Source: Candidatus Didemnitutus sp.
GTDB lineage: Bacteria; Verrucomicrobiota; Verrucomicrobiia; Opitutales; Opitutaceae
NCBI GenBank assembly: GCA_023701285.1
Contig: JAMPXH010000016.1
Span: 1-49,888 of the forward strand
Reading direction: 5' to 3'
DNA length: 49,888 nucleotides
The position numbers and the translations under genes were made by a program. How positions within the stretch are numbered: the stretch's first letter is position 1; each line of letters starts with the position of its first letter. Shown here piece after piece: positions 8,486 through 16,274 of the stretch. The notes under the pieces were generated by a model that searched no databases, was not told the DNA's origin, and worked only from the letters and a program-made list of their open reading frames with translations.

Positions 8486-10057
8486 CTACTCGAGCGGCGT
8501 CTCGGCCTGGTCCCACACGGTGAGGTTGGATAGCGCTTGGGTCGGCGCGGGACGCACCAGCGAAGCAAGGTAGGCGACGCCGAAGGACAGGACGTTCCCG
8601 ACAATCGCCACGTAGTAAGGGAAGAGTCCGAAGCGCAGGGCGTCCGGCGTGAGACCGAGATCGTTCGCTTTCACCCACAACACGAAGAGGAGAGAGGCCG
8701 CGAGACCGGTCCACGCGCCCGCGAGCGACACCCGCCGCGTGAGCATGCCGGCCAGAAAAATTCCGGGCACGCCCGAGGAGATGAGCGCCACGAGGGTCAG
8801 GATCAAATCGGTCAGCGTGACGGTCTCCGCCGTGTAGATCAGCAGCGCGCCGCCGATCATCAGCAGCGAAACAGCCAGCGCGGCACCCTTCGCCACGGCG
8901 AGATAATGCCCGTCGCTCCGCGCCGGACCGATCTTTTTGTAGAGATCGTTCACGATCACCATGCTGGCGCTGTTTATGCAGGCGCTGAGCGTCGACATGG
9001 CCGCCGCCAACGCGCCCGCGATCACGAGTCCCCTCAGCCCTGTCGGCAGGAATTCGGTGATGAAATACGGCACGATCGACTCGGCCTTGCGGGTGCCGGC
9101 GGCAATCTCGCCCGCCACGGGGTCCGGGAAATGGAGAAAATAGACGAACAGCGCCGTGCCGAGAAACTGGAACAGCGCCCACACCGGCACGCAGCCGAAG
9201 CCCATCACGTAGACGGAACGACGCGCCTCGGCGGCCGTAGTCGCCACGCACCAGCGCTGCACCGTCGATTGCTCGAACTGGCCGCCGAGATATTGCACGA
9301 AGCCGGCGATGAGCAGCATGAGCACGGTCTTTTCACTGAGCGAGAATCCCGTGCCCACGCGTTCGAGTGACGCCGTCGCCGTGTTGTAGTCGTGCGCCAC
9401 TGAAAGTTTGTGATGCGCGTTGGCGTCGGAAAAAATCGTCGCGAGCCCTGCCGGCAGCGCATCGACGATGTAGACGATGCAAACCACAACGCCCAGCAGC
9501 AGCACGATGGTCTGCACAACGTCCGTCCAAACGACGGCCTTGATGCCGCCTTTCACCGTGTAGACTGCCGTGATGCCCACGGTGACCAGCAGGCAGGTGG
9601 CGAAGCCCCAACCGGTGATGCCTTCGAGCAAGAGCGAGAGCAGATAGGCGATCACGCTGGTGCGAAGCACCTGCGTCAGCAGAAAGGCAATCGCCGCGTA
9701 GGTGGAGATCGAACCGCCAAAACGGAGCGCAAGGTATTCATAGGCGGACGTGATCGTGCCGCGACGGAAGAACGGCACAAAATACCGTGCCGCGATCAAG
9801 GCCACGATCGGCAGCGCGAGGTTCGGGAGGAAGCGCAACCAGGCCGTCTTGAAGGAATCGGCGGGGATGCCAAGAAACGTGACCGAGCTGATGATCGAGC
9901 CGATGAGACTGATGCCAATCGCCCAGCCGGAGAAAGATTTGTTCGCGAGGAAATACTGACCGGTGGACTGGGAGCGTCGGCCGACCATGTAGCCGACCGC
10001 GAGCGTGGCGGCGAAGTAGATCAGGATGACCGCGAAATCGAGAAACGAGATCTTCAT
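8486..10057 (-). CDS. Sodium:solute symporter (SSS family)
   Basis: This 523-residue polytopic membrane protein has about 13 hydrophobic segments, beginning FLDFAVILIYFAATLAVGYMVG. SSS landmarks include GRRSQSTGQYFLANKS, the TM1-TM2 region GISLIGSIISSVTFLGIPAD, and the later AAAMSTLSACINSASMVIVNDLY, where the small and hydroxyl residues of the Na+ site of LeuT-fold SSS proteins lie. It would import the monomer released by the periplasmic enzymes. Its start codon overlaps the stop of the nucleoside hydrolase gene as ATGA, which implies translational coupling. The aldolase gene follows 31 bp later. SSS members close to aldolases and sialidases often carry sialic acids or related sugar acids, but no substrate can be fixed here. 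Confidence 0.92.
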   Translation of the reverse strand: MKISFLDFAVILIYFAATLAVGYMVGRRSQSTGQYFLANKSFSGWAIGISLIGSIISSVTFLGIPADSFKTAWLRFLPNLALPIVALIAARYFVPFFRRGTITSAYEYLALRFGGSISTYAAIAFLLTQVLRTSVIAYLLSLLLEGITGWGFATCLLVTVGITAVYTVKGGIKAVVWTDVVQTIVLLLGVVVCIVYIVDALPAGLATIFSDANAHHKLSVAHDYNTATASLERVGTGFSLSEKTVLMLLIAGFVQYLGGQFEQSTVQRWCVATTAAEARRSVYVMGFGCVPVWALFQFLGTALFVYFLHFPDPVAGEIAAGTRKAESIVPYFITEFLPTGLRGLVIAGALAAAMSTLSACINSASMVIVNDLYKKIGPARSDGHYLAVAKGAALAVSLLMIGGALLIYTAETVTLTDLILTLVALISSGVPGIFLAGMLTRRVSLAGAWTGLAASLLFVLWVKANDLGLTPDALRFGLFPYYVAIVGNVLSFGVAYLASLVRPAPTQALSNLTVWDQAETPLE

Positions 10058-10962
10058 GGCTGAGGAGTGCCGTGTGACGCGCCCGGGACACGGGCCGGGC
10101 CCTTGAGTTTGCGATACAGATCCTGGAAAATGGCGTCGCGCTTCACCTCCATCACGACGTCAATCTCGCCCGTTGTGCCGCGTTGCCAGCGCTTGTCGTC
10201 GGTCAAACGCGGACGCGACGTGCGCTCAATCCCCGCCCAGCCGGGATTGATCAAAACCGCCACCGTCAAGACGTCCCACAGGGGTTTCGATTGGAAGCCC
10301 TTTTGGGTCAGATACAGGTCAAAGCGCTGCCGGAGAAAATCGCCGAGGCCCTGATCGGGAGGCAGATGCTCGCGGAGATCGGCGGCCGTCGTGATGAGGT
10401 GCTCCGCCACATTTTTGCACGGCACGTGGAGCATCGGGACGTCGGATTCGAAGAGCACCTGCGCCGCCGGCACGTCCTGGCGCAGGTTGAACTCGTCGGC
10501 CGTCGGCCAATCATACGGATGCCCGCCGAGCCAGACCATGCGCACGCGTTGCGCGATGCGGGGTTCGAGCAAAAGCGCAGAGGCAAGATTGGTTGCCGCC
10601 GCGATGCCGACCACATGCAGCGGCCCGGGTTGTGAGTCGTCCATCGCTCGCGAGATCAGATCCGTGACGGCCTCGCTTTCGACCGGCCTGCGCCCGGCCC
10701 CGAGCCAACGCGTGGCACCGCGAAACACCCGCCCGCCCAGATCGGTGCCGACGAGTTCGAGCACATGGTGGATTTCACGGTAACTTTTCTCCATGCCGTC
10801 CGCGGGTCCGCTGGAGCGCGCGTTGTGAAACGGCGCGGCGTAACAGGCCTCCAGCTTCACTTGGGCCGGGGACAGGCACGCGTAGGCCAGGGTGAATTGA
10901 TCATCCACCTCATTGTAGGTGTCGGTATCCAGCACGACACGGAGTGGAGGACTTGCGTTCAT
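10054..10962 (-). CDS. Nucleoside hydrolase-fold protein
   Basis: This 302-residue protein has the calcium-binding Asp cluster of nucleoside hydrolases at its N-terminus: VVLDTDTYNEVDDQF, with D12, D14, D20 and D21. A later WDVLTVAVL segment corresponds to the fourth metal-ligand Asp. The family splits the N-glycosidic bond of ribonucleosides to base and ribose, and related proteins act on other N-ribosides. A PfkB/ribokinase in the same operon could phosphorylate released ribose. No signal peptide is seen, so it is probably cytoplasmic and would act on imported material. The start was placed at the ATG at 10962 just before the first strand; the longer in-frame extension would run into the PEP-CTERM gene. 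Its stop overlaps the symporter start. Confidence 0.85.
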   Translation of the reverse strand: MNASPPLRVVLDTDTYNEVDDQFTLAYACLSPAQVKLEACYAAPFHNARSSGPADGMEKSYREIHHVLELVGTDLGGRVFRGATRWLGAGRRPVESEAVTDLISRAMDDSQPGPLHVVGIAAATNLASALLLEPRIAQRVRMVWLGGHPYDWPTADEFNLRQDVPAAQVLFESDVPMLHVPCKNVAEHLITTAADLREHLPPDQGLGDFLRQRFDLYLTQKGFQSKPLWDVLTVAVLINPGWAGIERTSRPRLTDDKRWQRGTTGEIDVVMEVKRDAIFQDLYRKLKGPARVPGASHGTPQP

Positions 10963-10987
10963 GGAGCGCGAAGGGATGGGGGCGGAA

Positions 10988-11016
10988 GACGCCGGCGCAC
11001 ACCGCGGGCCGGCGTC
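10988..11016 (-). other. Intercistronic hairpin after the PEP-CTERM gene
   Basis: GACGCCGGC at 10988-10996 is perfectly complementary to GCCGGCGTC at 11008-11016, with an 11-nt loop. It lies in the 76-bp spacer between the PEP-CTERM stop and the nucleoside hydrolase start. There is no U-run, so mRNA stabilisation or partial attenuation is more likely than termination. Confidence 0.45.
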
Positions 11017-11038
11017 GAGGGAGATGACGCAGAGGGAC

Positions 11039-11938
11039 TCAGGCCGCAGAGCGGTTTTGGCGATGCCGGCGGAGCGCAACCAAGCCAAGCGCGGCGAGTG
11101 CCATCAGCATGGCGTAGGTCGAAGGCTCGGGGATCGGCACCGCGCCCATTTCGATGCGCAGGTTCGAGATGGAAAGCGGGGAGTTCTGGCTGTTGTTCTG
11201 GAACGCGATCTGGTTGAAATAGGTTTCCATGTCCGCCATGCCGGTCGTCGCGTTCGGTGTGTCGATGTAGGAAATCGCGACGGGACTGCTGAGTCCGTCG
11301 CCCGTGATCGTCATCGAAACCTCGAGTTGGTTTTCGTTCAGCAGCGCGAGCGTGAAGTCGAGGTGATAGAGGCTCAGGGTCGAGAAGACCGAAGTGCCGC
11401 TCGACTGCGGACCGCCAACCATGCCGAAGCCGACAGTATTGATGAGTACTGACGGGTCGCGTTCGTTCAGGCTGATGTAGTTGCCACCGGCGCTCGGGTT
11501 GAAATTCAGCATCGCCATGTAGCCGGTGGAGGTGCTGCCACCGGTGCCAACGGTGTTCGGGTCATCGTGAGCGTTGTAGATACCGATGCGAAAGGTGTTC
11601 ACGAGCGCGGTGCTCATCGAGACATCGAAGTTGAGCGAAACGTATTGACCGGGAGTGAGTGCAGCCGGGCTGTTGCGCCACTGGGCAGCGGCGATTTGCC
11701 CCGTAGCGGTCGCCGTGGATGTCAGTGTCAAAGCGCCACCGCCGACGCTGACATTCGCGCCGTTTGTGCGACGGATGGCCCAATCGAGGGACGTGTAGGC
11801 GCCGGAGCCGTCTTGCGTCGCCGTGGTGTAGTTGCCGTCGGCGAAGGTTTCGTGGACGAGCAGGGTTGGGTTCGCGAACGATGCGAGCGGGAGGAATCCC
11901 GCGAGGAGCAACCAAGTGCGGAGGGGGGTTATTTTCAT
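11039..11938 (-). CDS. PEP-CTERM sorting-domain protein
   Basis: This is a 299-residue exported protein. Residues 1-22 are a signal peptide (MKITPLRTWLLLAGFLPLASFA). The middle is a beta-rich Ser/Thr/Gly region with a FADGN start shared with the truncated protein at the window's left end. The C-terminus is a textbook PEP-CTERM signal: PEPST, a hydrophobic helix AMLMALAALGLVAL and the basic tail RRHRQNRSAA. Such proteins are processed by an exosortase and usually end up in the envelope or extracellular matrix. No catalytic motif is visible; the fold might be lectin-like, which is inference. It sits 40 bp behind the unknown secreted protein and before a hairpin. Confidence 0.9.
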   Translation of the reverse strand: MKITPLRTWLLLAGFLPLASFANPTLLVHETFADGNYTTATQDGSGAYTSLDWAIRRTNGANVSVGGGALTLTSTATATGQIAAAQWRNSPAALTPGQYVSLNFDVSMSTALVNTFRIGIYNAHDDPNTVGTGGSTSTGYMAMLNFNPSAGGNYISLNERDPSVLINTVGFGMVGGPQSSGTSVFSTLSLYHLDFTLALLNENQLEVSMTITGDGLSSPVAISYIDTPNATTGMADMETYFNQIAFQNNSQNSPLSISNLRIEMGAVPIPEPSTYAMLMALAALGLVALRRHRQNRSAA

Positions 11939-11977
11939 GGGCAGTAGGTTTGGGGTGAGGGAGATTTCTGTGCCTGC

Positions 11978-12766
11978 TCAGCGGATGGGCGCGGATGGTT
12001 GGTTTTCGATGACCGCCACGCCGATCGCGCCAACGTCGAGATACTCTTCGGCCGTCGTGGCGAAATTGCCGCGCACGAGCATCTGCGCCACGCGGACCAC
12101 ACGCACCGGGCTGCTCTTGCCTTCGCCGAGCAATTCGAGGGCGCCATCTGCATGCACGCGGTAAAGGGCATAGCGCTGCTGCGCGGGCTGGTATTCGAGG
12201 GCGAAGTTCATCGGCTCCGACTGATCGGGATAGCCGATGGTGATGGGCCGCCCGCTCGTCGCGCCTTCGTTCGCACGCAAGGCCTCGTAGGTGACATCGA
12301 CCTGTCCGCCGGCGCTACGGAGACGAAATTGCACGACCCCGGAGAAGCGGTCGGCGCGCTGTCCAAAGCCGAAATACACGGCCTTCGATTCCGTCGGGTC
12401 GAAGGACCAACTGTTCAACTGCACGAAGAGCCAGACGGCGGCGGCGCGCGTGAGATCGGGCAGCGGAAGCATGCTGGCCGGATCCTGGTCGCCGCGGGGA
12501 GCACGCACGCGCAGGCCACGGTCCGCAACGAAGGTCGTGCCCGGAATATCATGTGTCCACCGCAGCGCGACCGGCTGCGATCGCGCCTGCGTGAGCCCCG
12601 GACCACTTGCGGTCGAGAAATCGAATGTGCCCACGACGCGCAGGCCGCGCGCCTGCAACGCTTGGAGGGATTCGGGCAGCGCACTCTCCTGCGCGTGCGC
12701 AACGATTGCCGCGCAACCAATTAACGCGCCCAGGATCCAGCGGAAGGAGGTTATCAGCGTTTTCAT
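11978..12766 (-). CDS. Secreted protein of unknown function, possibly lectin-like beta-sandwich
   Basis: This 262-residue protein has a signal peptide (MKTLITSFRWILGALIGCAAIVAHA) and a mature domain rich in beta strands and aromatic residues (AVWLFVQLNSWSF, KAVYFGFGQRADRFSGVVQFRL, MNFALEYQPAQQRYALYRV). The pattern resembles concanavalin A or LamG-type domains, but no family could be recognised with certainty. Its ATG at 12766 overlaps the stop of the BNR gene as ATGA, so it is translationally coupled to a presumptive glycan hydrolase. A carbohydrate-binding partner role is plausible but unproven. No C-terminal sorting signal is present. Confidence 0.7.
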   Translation of the reverse strand: MKTLITSFRWILGALIGCAAIVAHAQESALPESLQALQARGLRVVGTFDFSTASGPGLTQARSQPVALRWTHDIPGTTFVADRGLRVRAPRGDQDPASMLPLPDLTRAAAVWLFVQLNSWSFDPTESKAVYFGFGQRADRFSGVVQFRLRSAGGQVDVTYEALRANEGATSGRPITIGYPDQSEPMNFALEYQPAQQRYALYRVHADGALELLGEGKSSPVRVVRVAQMLVRGNFATTAEEYLDVGAIGVAVIENQPSAPIR

Positions 12767-13869
12767 GGCTTCCAAAGAGTCGCTTCGATGTGCGGCTGCG
12801 GGCGCTCTGCAGTGGTGTAGTAGTAGACGATCACCAGGGCGCCGTCGGGCCGCGCCACGGCGCGGGTGTAGCCGATGTCCCATGTCAGCGCATCATCACG
12901 GAGAATGCGTTCGGGGCCCCAGGTTTTCCCGGCATCCTGACTGATTTTGGCGCGCAATCCCATGCGCTCGCCGCGCCAGCCGTAGATCGCCGCGATCTTG
13001 TCACCGCCGAGCGCCACCAGCGCAGCGGGGTTGCTCGATCCCCGTTCGAGCGTGCCCAGCTTGGTCCAGCTCCGTCCCCGATCATGCGAAGCGTGGATCT
13101 CCGTCCATTTCCGGCGGTTCACCCGGCAACGCACGGCGGCGACAAAGTGATCGGCCGACAGCTGCACGGCGGCGGGCATCACGGAATATGCGGGCAGTTG
13201 ATCCTCCGGCAGCCCCTCACCGGGATCTTCGCCGATGAAGGAGAGAAACTGCCAGCTCATGCCGCCATCGACGGTTTCCATCACCGACGATCGGCCGCGT
13301 TCCGTCTTCGCCGTGTTCGGTCGTGAAACGGTCGTGAGGAAGAGCAGCGCCGACTTTTCGCCCGTCACAAGATAACTGGTGCGGGCAAGCACGTGCGCAT
13401 CCGGGTGCGACGGCAATGCCCATGGGCCGGACCACGTCTGGCCACGATCAACGCTACTGTAGAACGAGGCTTGGCGCGACTTGAAGACGAGCCCGGGATG
13501 CGCAAAAGGCAACGGCTGCTCGAGCGGCTTGATCGCGTCGCGCTTCACCGCAGTGTAGTGCAGCACGTCGGCGTGATCCTCAGTCGTCCACGTGAGCCCA
13601 CCGTCGCGGCTGCGCGAGAAGCCGTAGCGCAACTTGCCTTCGACGGAGTGGCCTTTCTCCTCCGCCTTGTAGCGACCGAGATTATAGCCGACGAGAATCT
13701 CATCGCCCCAAGACCAGATGCCTTCGTTGGCCGGCCAGCCGGAAAATTCCAGCGGATCGTGCCGGACGACGAAGTGCCGGACGTCTTCCGCACCGCTGAC
13801 AATGGCTGCGGTCATCAGGCCGAGAACGGCGCCGAGGAGCGTGCGAAAACGTTTGGTGAGGGCGCACAT
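12763..13869 (-). CDS. Sialidase-like BNR/Asp-box protein (second copy)
   Basis: This is a 368-residue secreted protein with a signal peptide (LLGAVLGLMTAAIVSGA). Asp-box-like repeats are visible as SRDGGLTW, SVDRGQTW, TVDGGMSW, SHDRGRSW and SQDAGKTW, predicting a six-bladed sialidase fold. It is a paralogue of the 14861-16108 protein: both share HDPLEFSGWPANEG / HDTKEFAGWPANEG near the N-terminus and GYTRAV..PDG..YYYTT near the C-terminus. The catalytic residues of GH33 could not be assigned with confidence, so it may hydrolyse a glycosidic bond other than sialic acid. The start lies 2 bp after the ribokinase stop, and its own stop overlaps the next gene by 4 bp. Confidence 0.85.
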   Translation of the reverse strand: MCALTKRFRTLLGAVLGLMTAAIVSGAEDVRHFVVRHDPLEFSGWPANEGIWSWGDEILVGYNLGRYKAEEKGHSVEGKLRYGFSRSRDGGLTWTTEDHADVLHYTAVKRDAIKPLEQPLPFAHPGLVFKSRQASFYSSVDRGQTWSGPWALPSHPDAHVLARTSYLVTGEKSALLFLTTVSRPNTAKTERGRSSVMETVDGGMSWQFLSFIGEDPGEGLPEDQLPAYSVMPAAVQLSADHFVAAVRCRVNRRKWTEIHASHDRGRSWTKLGTLERGSSNPAALVALGGDKIAAIYGWRGERMGLRAKISQDAGKTWGPERILRDDALTWDIGYTRAVARPDGALVIVYYYTTAERPQPHIEATLWKP

Positions 13870-13871
13870 GA

Positions 13872-14861
13872 TCAGGCCACCTCGGTTTCGACGGGGACGC
13901 GTGGCTCTGCGGCGGCCAGCACTTCGGCCCGCAAGGGCATCGCAGTTTGAGCGCCCGGCTTCAGTGTCGAAAGCGCTGCCGCGACGTTCGCGCGCCAGAT
14001 CACGTCCCGCCAATCGAACGCGCGCGGCACGAGCTGCGCGGCCAGAACGCCGGCAAAGGTATCGCCGGCCCCGACCGTATCGAGCGGCGTGACTGCTCGC
14101 GTCGGCACCGAGAGGCACTTCTCGGGCGCGATGGACAACGTAGAGTCAGCCCCGCGGGTTACGACGATCTGGCCGAGGTTTCTCTCGGCAAGGAAAAGCC
14201 CGCGGGCGCCGCACTCCATGGAGGCGAGGGCGCGCGCTGACCGCTGAAACAGTTGCGTGCATTCGTGCTCGTTGATCACGAGCACATCGACCCGGCAATC
14301 GCGCCACGGAAACGCGGCGCCAACCGGCGAGGCGTTCAGCACCGTGCGCACGTTGAACTCCCGCGCGAGCCGCAGGGCGGCGAGCACGCTGGGCAGAGGC
14401 GTTTCCAGCGAAAGCAGCAGCACATCGGAGGTGCGCAGCACACTGGGGAGAATCATCCTGACGCTTTCCTCATCGATTGCGGTGTTCGCCCCCGGATTCA
14501 CCACGATCATGTTCTCAGCTCGTGCGTCGACGTAGACATGCGCACTACCGGAGGGATGGCGGTGGGCTTGGAGGATATGCCCGATAGCGACATTTTCGCG
14601 CTGCAGGTGCGCGAGGTAACGCTGGCCGACATCGTCCGTGCCAAGAGCACCGACGAGCGAAACGCAGGCACCGAAGCGGGCCGCGGCGACGGCTTGGTTG
14701 GCGCCCTTGCCGCCCCAGTGGTGCGTCACGTTCTGTGCGAGCACGGTGTGGCCAGGCCGGGGCAACTCCGCTAGACGATAGACGAGGTCCGCGTTGAGCG
14801 ATCCCAACACGGTGACGCGGGCGACGGCGTCGGAGGCAGTGAGAGTCGCGGGCGAGGACAT
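13872..14861 (-). CDS. PfkB-family carbohydrate kinase, ribokinase type
   Basis: This 329-residue kinase carries both PfkB signatures: GGKGANQAVAAARFG starting at 50, and DTVGAGDTFAG at 261-271, whose D267 is the predicted catalytic base. The NEHE motif at 197-200 coordinates Mg-phosphate in ribokinases. GSLNADLVYRL near the N-terminus also fits ribokinases. It would phosphorylate a sugar inside the cell, with ribose the default guess because a nucleoside hydrolase is in the same operon. Its ATG at 14861 shares one base with the TAA stop of the upstream BNR gene (TAATG), a strong sign of coupled translation. A longer in-frame start inside the upstream gene was rejected. Confidence 0.88.
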   Translation of the reverse strand: MSSPATLTASDAVARVTVLGSLNADLVYRLAELPRPGHTVLAQNVTHHWGGKGANQAVAAARFGACVSLVGALGTDDVGQRYLAHLQRENVAIGHILQAHRHPSGSAHVYVDARAENMIVVNPGANTAIDEESVRMILPSVLRTSDVLLLSLETPLPSVLAALRLAREFNVRTVLNASPVGAAFPWRDCRVDVLVINEHECTQLFQRSARALASMECGARGLFLAERNLGQIVVTRGADSTLSIAPEKCLSVPTRAVTPLDTVGAGDTFAGVLAAQLVPRAFDWRDVIWRANVAAALSTLKPGAQTAMPLRAEVLAAAEPRVPVETEVA

Positions 14862-16108
14862 TAGTTTTTCGTTTCGCCGGTCGTCGGACGCCATAGGGTC
14901 GCGGCGATAAAGTTCTGTGGGACCGCCTCGGTCGTGTAGTAATAGGCTGCGATGATCGTGCCGTCTGCGCGGCGCACCGCGCGGGTGTAGCCGAGATCCC
15001 ATTTCCGGGCATCAGAGCGCAACATGATTTCCTTCGACCAGGTGCGGCCGCCGTCTTCGCTTAGCTTGGCGGAAACGCCCAGCGGTGTTTTGCCGCCCCG
15101 GCGGTTGCCGTAGATCGCGGCGAGTTTTTCGCCGCCGAGGGCGACGAGCGCCGCGGGATTGCTCGAGCCGTTTTCGAGGCGGGAAAGCTTCTTCCAGGTG
15201 CGACAGCCGTCGGCGGAAGCGTAGATGTCGGTCCATTTCATCCGCCCCACGCGCTGACGCAGCGAGACGACATAGCGATCGCCGATCTGCACGGCGGACG
15301 GCATGATGGAGAATACCTCTTCGCCTCCATCGACGATTTCTCCGCGCATTGTCCGCTCGCGTTGATAGTCGCCGGCAATGTCATCGCCGATCCAAGAAAC
15401 GAACTGGAACGTTTTTCCCCCGTCATCCGTCCGAAACACGCAGGAACGGGTGTATTTCACCTTGCCAACAACGACGCGGCTGTTGCCGAAGATCAGGCAG
15501 GTATTCGGCCCGGTCACGAGGTAGTTCGTGCGGCTTTCAGGTATGCCACCGAAATCCGGCAGCAGGTAAGGCCCACTCCACTCCCGACCGCGATTGAAAG
15601 AGACGTAGAACGTCCCGCCGCGGATCTTCATCGCGAAATCCGGATGGGAAAAATCGAAGTTGCCCGGCGAGGGCTGCGGCGCCGCGGCGGTCGAGGATTC
15701 CTGGCGGTAACGCGCGGCATCGCCGATGTATTCCGGCGGTGCGATTTCAGGATGCTCCTCCGCGAGCCAAGTGCGGCCACCGTCCAAGCTGCGCGCAAAG
15801 GTGATCCGCTTAGGACTGCTACGATCGATGCTGTGGTCCTTGTCGACTTCGGTGTAGCGAGCCACCTCGAAGCCCACGAGAAGCTCGTCACCCCAGGCCC
15901 ACATGCCTTCATTGGCCGGCCAGCCAGCGAATTCCTTGGTATCGTGGTAGACGACCCGATGCTCGATGGCGGGAAGAACCTGCCGTGCAATGCAACTCGG
16001 CGCCGCCGCCACCAGGATACCGAAAGGAAGGGCGGCCAGCAGCCGGTGCGGCAAAGGGCGGCCGGCAACGCGGACAACCCGTGAGAGGAGATCGGAAACG
16101 AGGGACAT
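14861..16108 (-). CDS. Sialidase-like BNR/Asp-box protein (first gene of operon)
   Basis: This 415-residue protein has an N-terminal hydrophobic export segment (LLAALPFGILVAAAPSCIA), with a cysteine that could also allow lipidation, although the box is not canonical. Asp-boxes are SLDGGRTW, RTDDGGKTF, SADGCRTW and SEDGGRTW, indicating a six-bladed propeller. It is paralogous to the protein at 12763-13869. The expected role is exo-acting cleavage of a terminal sugar from a glycan; whether that is a sialic acid, another ulosonic acid or something else is open. It is the promoter-proximal gene of the LacI-controlled operon, and the ATG at 16108 lies about 55 bp from the predicted -10 region. Confidence 0.87.
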   Translation of the reverse strand: MSLVSDLLSRVVRVAGRPLPHRLLAALPFGILVAAAPSCIARQVLPAIEHRVVYHDTKEFAGWPANEGMWAWGDELLVGFEVARYTEVDKDHSIDRSSPKRITFARSLDGGRTWLAEEHPEIAPPEYIGDAARYRQESSTAAAPQPSPGNFDFSHPDFAMKIRGGTFYVSFNRGREWSGPYLLPDFGGIPESRTNYLVTGPNTCLIFGNSRVVVGKVKYTRSCVFRTDDGGKTFQFVSWIGDDIAGDYQRERTMRGEIVDGGEEVFSIMPSAVQIGDRYVVSLRQRVGRMKWTDIYASADGCRTWKKLSRLENGSSNPAALVALGGEKLAAIYGNRRGGKTPLGVSAKLSEDGGRTWSKEIMLRSDARKWDLGYTRAVRRADGTIIAAYYYTTEAVPQNFIAATLWRPTTGETKN

Positions 16109-16161
16109 GACAGAGCGGAAACTGGGGGTTGGGTGGAACGGGACCCGGGGTGACGGCGCGT

Positions 16162-16190
16162 TTTTTGCGAAAATATTTCCGCAATGTCAA
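16162..16190 (-). promoter_or_regulatory. Predicted promoter of the sialidase-like operon
   Basis: On the minus strand a perfect -35 box TTGACA lies at 16190-16185. With a 17-bp spacer the -10 position would be CAAAAA (16167-16162), a weak match; TATTTT within the spacer is a poorer-spaced alternative. The box is overlapped by one palindrome and the spacer filled by another, the expected layout of a repressed promoter. Confidence 0.5.
16165..16184. promoter_or_regulatory. Second putative LacI-family operator (20-bp imperfect palindrome)
   Basis: TTGCGAAAATATTTCCGCAA is palindromic except for one mismatched pair. It has the same TTGCG/CGCAA outer arms as the neighbouring perfect palindrome but an AT-rich centre instead of ACGT. 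It lies between the predicted -35 and -10 of the operon promoter. Confidence 0.5.
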
Positions 16191-16206
16191 CGCAAACGTT
16201 TGCGTT
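16189..16206. promoter_or_regulatory. Putative LacI-family operator (18-bp perfect palindrome)
   Basis: AACGCAAACGTTTGCGTT is a perfect palindrome with the central CG step and half-site spacing typical of LacI/PurR-family operators. It overlaps the TTGACA -35 of the minus-strand operon and lies 69 bp before the lacI-type start codon, so it could control both directions. Confidence 0.75.
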
Positions 16207-16274
16207 ATTTTGCGGCAATTCTGTCCTTGTGAACATCGCCCGCGGAGGCGTTAAGTGGAGTTTGCATCTTTGGC

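Noticed and set aside
8455-8604. N-terminal extension of the DapA-type aldolase to an upstream start
   Set aside because: It overlaps the symporter coding region, and its Arg/Ser/Pro composition is that of a shadow frame; the fold begins after the ATG at 8454.
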